Shown in pieces: positions 6,687 through 8,260 of a stretch of 8,260 bases of DNA (position 1 is its first letter; every line of letters begins with the position of its first letter). The position numbers and the translations under genes are program-made. Origin of the DNA: Planctomycetaceae bacterium UBA4732 (GTDB taxonomy: Bacteria > Planctomycetota > Planctomycetia > Gemmatales > Gemmataceae); the NCBI GenBank assembly GCA_002404095.1, contig DHJA01000149.1:380-8639 (forward strand), in the 5' to 3' direction. The notes beneath the pieces are model-generated. The model did no database searches and was not told the origin of the DNA. It was given only the letters and a program-made list of their open reading frames with translations.

Positions 6687-6696
6687 GAGTGAAATC

Positions 6697-8211
6697 ATGA
6701 ACCTCCATCCGTCACGGGGCGCCCGCGGCAGCCTCGCTTTCCTGGCGTTCCTGGCGTCCGCGCTCGTGCTGAGCGTGTTGGTCGCGCTCCTCTTTTGGGA
6801 TCCGTGGCGGACCCACGGGTCGGCGGCGAAACGTCCTCTTCTCCTCTATTGCGCCGCCGGCATTCGGCCGCCCGTAGAGGCCGCCGCGCAAGATTATCAG
6901 CGGGAGTACGGCGTCGAAGTGCAGTTGCAGTACGGCGGCTCGCAGACGCTGCTCGCCAGCATCGAAGCGAGCAAGCGCGGCGACCTGTACCTGCCCGCCG
7001 ACGAAAGTTATCTCGAAATTGCCCGCACCAAGGGTCTTGTCAAGGAAATGCTACCGCTGGCGCGCATGACGCCGGTGCTTGCCGTGCATAAAGGCAATCC
7101 GAAAAGTCTGCTTTCGCTCGACGACCTGAAACGCGACGGCGTGCGCATCGCCCAGGCGAACGCGGAAGCCGCGGCCGTCGGCAAGATAACAATGGCCGCG
7201 CTGATGAAGGCCGGCCGGTGGACCGAATTGGAAAAGCATATCGTCGTCACGAAGCCGACCGTGAACGACGTGGGCAACGACGTCGTCATCGGCGCCGTGG
7301 ACGCCGGCTTCGTCTGGGACGCGACCGTCCGCCAGAACCCGCAGCTAGAGGCAGTCGTATTGCCGGAGTTCGCCGACGTTCACGCCCTTGTCGCCGTCGG
7401 CGTGCTGACGATGAGCGAGCAACCGACGGCCGCCTTACACTTCGCCCGTTATCTCGCCGCCCGCGACAAAGGATTGCCGCTCTTCGAGCGCGACGGCTAT
7501 GAGCCGGTGGAGGGCGATCCGTGGGCCGAGACGCCGGAGCTGCGCATATTTTCCGGCGCAATGTTACGGCCGGCCATTGACGACACCATCGACGAGTTTG
7601 AGAAGCGCGAAGGCGTGCGCGTCACGCGCGTCTACAACGGCTGCGGAATTCTCGTCGGCCAGATGAAGACCGACGGCAAAAGTCCCGACGCCTATTTCGC
7701 CTGCGACCTGTCCTTTATGAAGCAAGTCCACGACCTGTTCCTCGAAGCCGTCCCGGTCTCGACAAATCAACTTGTCATCCTCGTCCCCAAAGGCAATCCG
7801 CACCAAATCCGCTCCCTGAACGATCTTGGCAAACCAGGGCTGCGCCTCGGCGTCGGCCACGAAAAGCAATGCGCCCTCGGCGCGCTCACTCAGGAGACGT
7901 TGAAGCAGGGCGGCGTCCATGACGCGGTGATGGAGAACGTCAAAGTGCAATCGCCGACCGGCGATTTGCTCGTCAACCAGCTACGCGCCGGCTCGCTCGA
8001 CGCGGTGATCGCCTACGTCAGCAACGCCACGGAAGCGGCCGACGAGTTGGAAGCGATCGCCATTAAAGACATTCCTTGTGCGGTCGCCGTGCAACCGGTC
8101 GCCGTCGGCAGGGATTCGACGTACAAACAATTGACGGGCCGGCTGCTGGATGCGCTGCGTTCGCCGGAGTCGCGTCAGCGCTTCGAGGCCCACGGCTTCC
8201 ACTGGCGCTAA
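6697..8211 (+). CDS. Membrane-anchored tandem ModA-like solute-binding protein (two SBP domains)
   Basis: A 504-residue exported protein made of two type II periplasmic binding domains of the molybdate/ModA kind. Residues 1-11 are basic and 12-33 strongly hydrophobic. No lipobox Cys and no clear signal-peptidase site follow, so the segment may stay as an anchor. Domain 1 (about 47-276) shows LLYCAAGIRPPVE (49-61), YGGSQTLL (79-86), DLYLPADESYLE (96-107) and VDAGFVWDAT (201-210). Domain 2 (about 281-504) repeats the pattern: FSGAMLRPAID (285-295), YNGCGILV (313-320), DAYFACDLSF (331-340), QLVILVPKGNP (358-368), SPTGD (419-423) and LDAVIAYVSNA (434-444). Cys316, Cys336 and Cys392 fall in the loops that normally carry ligand Ser/Ala residues. 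Each half is near the size of a complete ModA, indicating duplication and fusion followed by divergence. A permease partner is not inside the window. The ligand could be molybdate/tungstate, another oxyanion or, for domain 2, a thiophilic metal. The start has only a weak SD (GAGTGA, 6687-6692). Confidence 0.88.
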   Translation: MNLHPSRGARGSLAFLAFLASALVLSVLVALLFWDPWRTHGSAAKRPLLLYCAAGIRPPVEAAAQDYQREYGVEVQLQYGGSQTLLASIEASKRGDLYLPADESYLEIARTKGLVKEMLPLARMTPVLAVHKGNPKSLLSLDDLKRDGVRIAQANAEAAAVGKITMAALMKAGRWTELEKHIVVTKPTVNDVGNDVVIGAVDAGFVWDATVRQNPQLEAVVLPEFADVHALVAVGVLTMSEQPTAALHFARYLAARDKGLPLFERDGYEPVEGDPWAETPELRIFSGAMLRPAIDDTIDEFEKREGVRVTRVYNGCGILVGQMKTDGKSPDAYFACDLSFMKQVHDLFLEAVPVSTNQLVILVPKGNPHQIRSLNDLGKPGLRLGVGHEKQCALGALTQETLKQGGVHDAVMENVKVQSPTGDLLVNQLRAGSLDAVIAYVSNATEAADELEAIAIKDIPCAVAVQPVAVGRDSTYKQLTGRLLDALRSPESRQRFEAHGFHWR

Positions 8212-8236
8212 GAATCTGTTCCAGAGGTTATCGAAT

Positions 8237-8255
8237 CACGGCTGAGACAGCCGTG
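8237..8255 (+). other. Perfect hairpin downstream of the tandem binding-protein gene
   Basis: CACGGCT (8237-8243) and AGCCGTG (8249-8255) form a 7-bp perfect stem with a GAGAC loop, 25 nt after the stop codon. The next bases are GCACA, with no T tract before the window ends. It may be part of a transcription end or a member of a dispersed palindromic repeat family; the sequence here shows only one copy. Confidence 0.45.
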
Positions 8256-8260
8256 GCACA

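Noticed and set aside
2188..8211. The four rightward genes as one new dedicated system
   Set aside because: The Nif3-like protein, permease, peptidase and binding protein have no known shared pathway. The gaps widen to 92 nt, so simple neighbourhood is as likely as functional linkage.

Overview
The window most likely comes from a GC-rich bacterium of the Planctomycetota. This is inferred from protein character, not from a marker gene. The clues are a ClpP with a loop insertion and an AASGAA active-site context, a trigger factor with long N- and C-terminal tails, an M50 peptidase fused to a large helical region, and a doubled ModA-like binding protein. Six protein-coding genes fill almost all of the sequence. 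I see no RNA gene, insertion sequence, CRISPR array or phage gene.

Left part (1-1925, minus strand): trigger factor (tig) is followed after 28 nt by clpP, which runs off the left edge. This is the classic tig-clpP proteostasis operon: the ribosome-associated chaperone, then the proteolytic chamber of the Clp protease. The clpP Shine-Dalgarno is strong. A 262-bp region (1926-2187) separates tig from the divergent genes. It must hold promoters for both directions, and it contains a near-identical 13-nt direct repeat.

Right part (2188-8211, plus strand): four co-directional genes follow. They are a Nif3/DUF34 dinuclear-metal protein with the central CutA/PII-like insert, an APC-superfamily amino acid permease, a 570-residue M50 site-2-protease-like membrane protein with a TPR-like middle and three C-terminal membrane helices, and a 504-residue membrane-anchored protein with two ModA-like solute-binding domains in tandem. 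Gaps of 53, 32 and 92 nt allow an operon, at least for the first three, but their functions are not obviously linked. The 92-nt gap contains a GC-rich hairpin and overlapping inverted repeats, so the last gene may be expressed separately. A molybdate-type ABC permease could lie just beyond the right edge.

The most unusual item is the tandem binding protein. Its second domain has cysteines where ModA-type proteins usually place their oxyanion-binding Ser/Ala residues, which suggests a changed or thiophilic ligand. The M50-helical-repeat fusion is the second most interesting. Nothing here clearly forms a complete new defence or mobile system.
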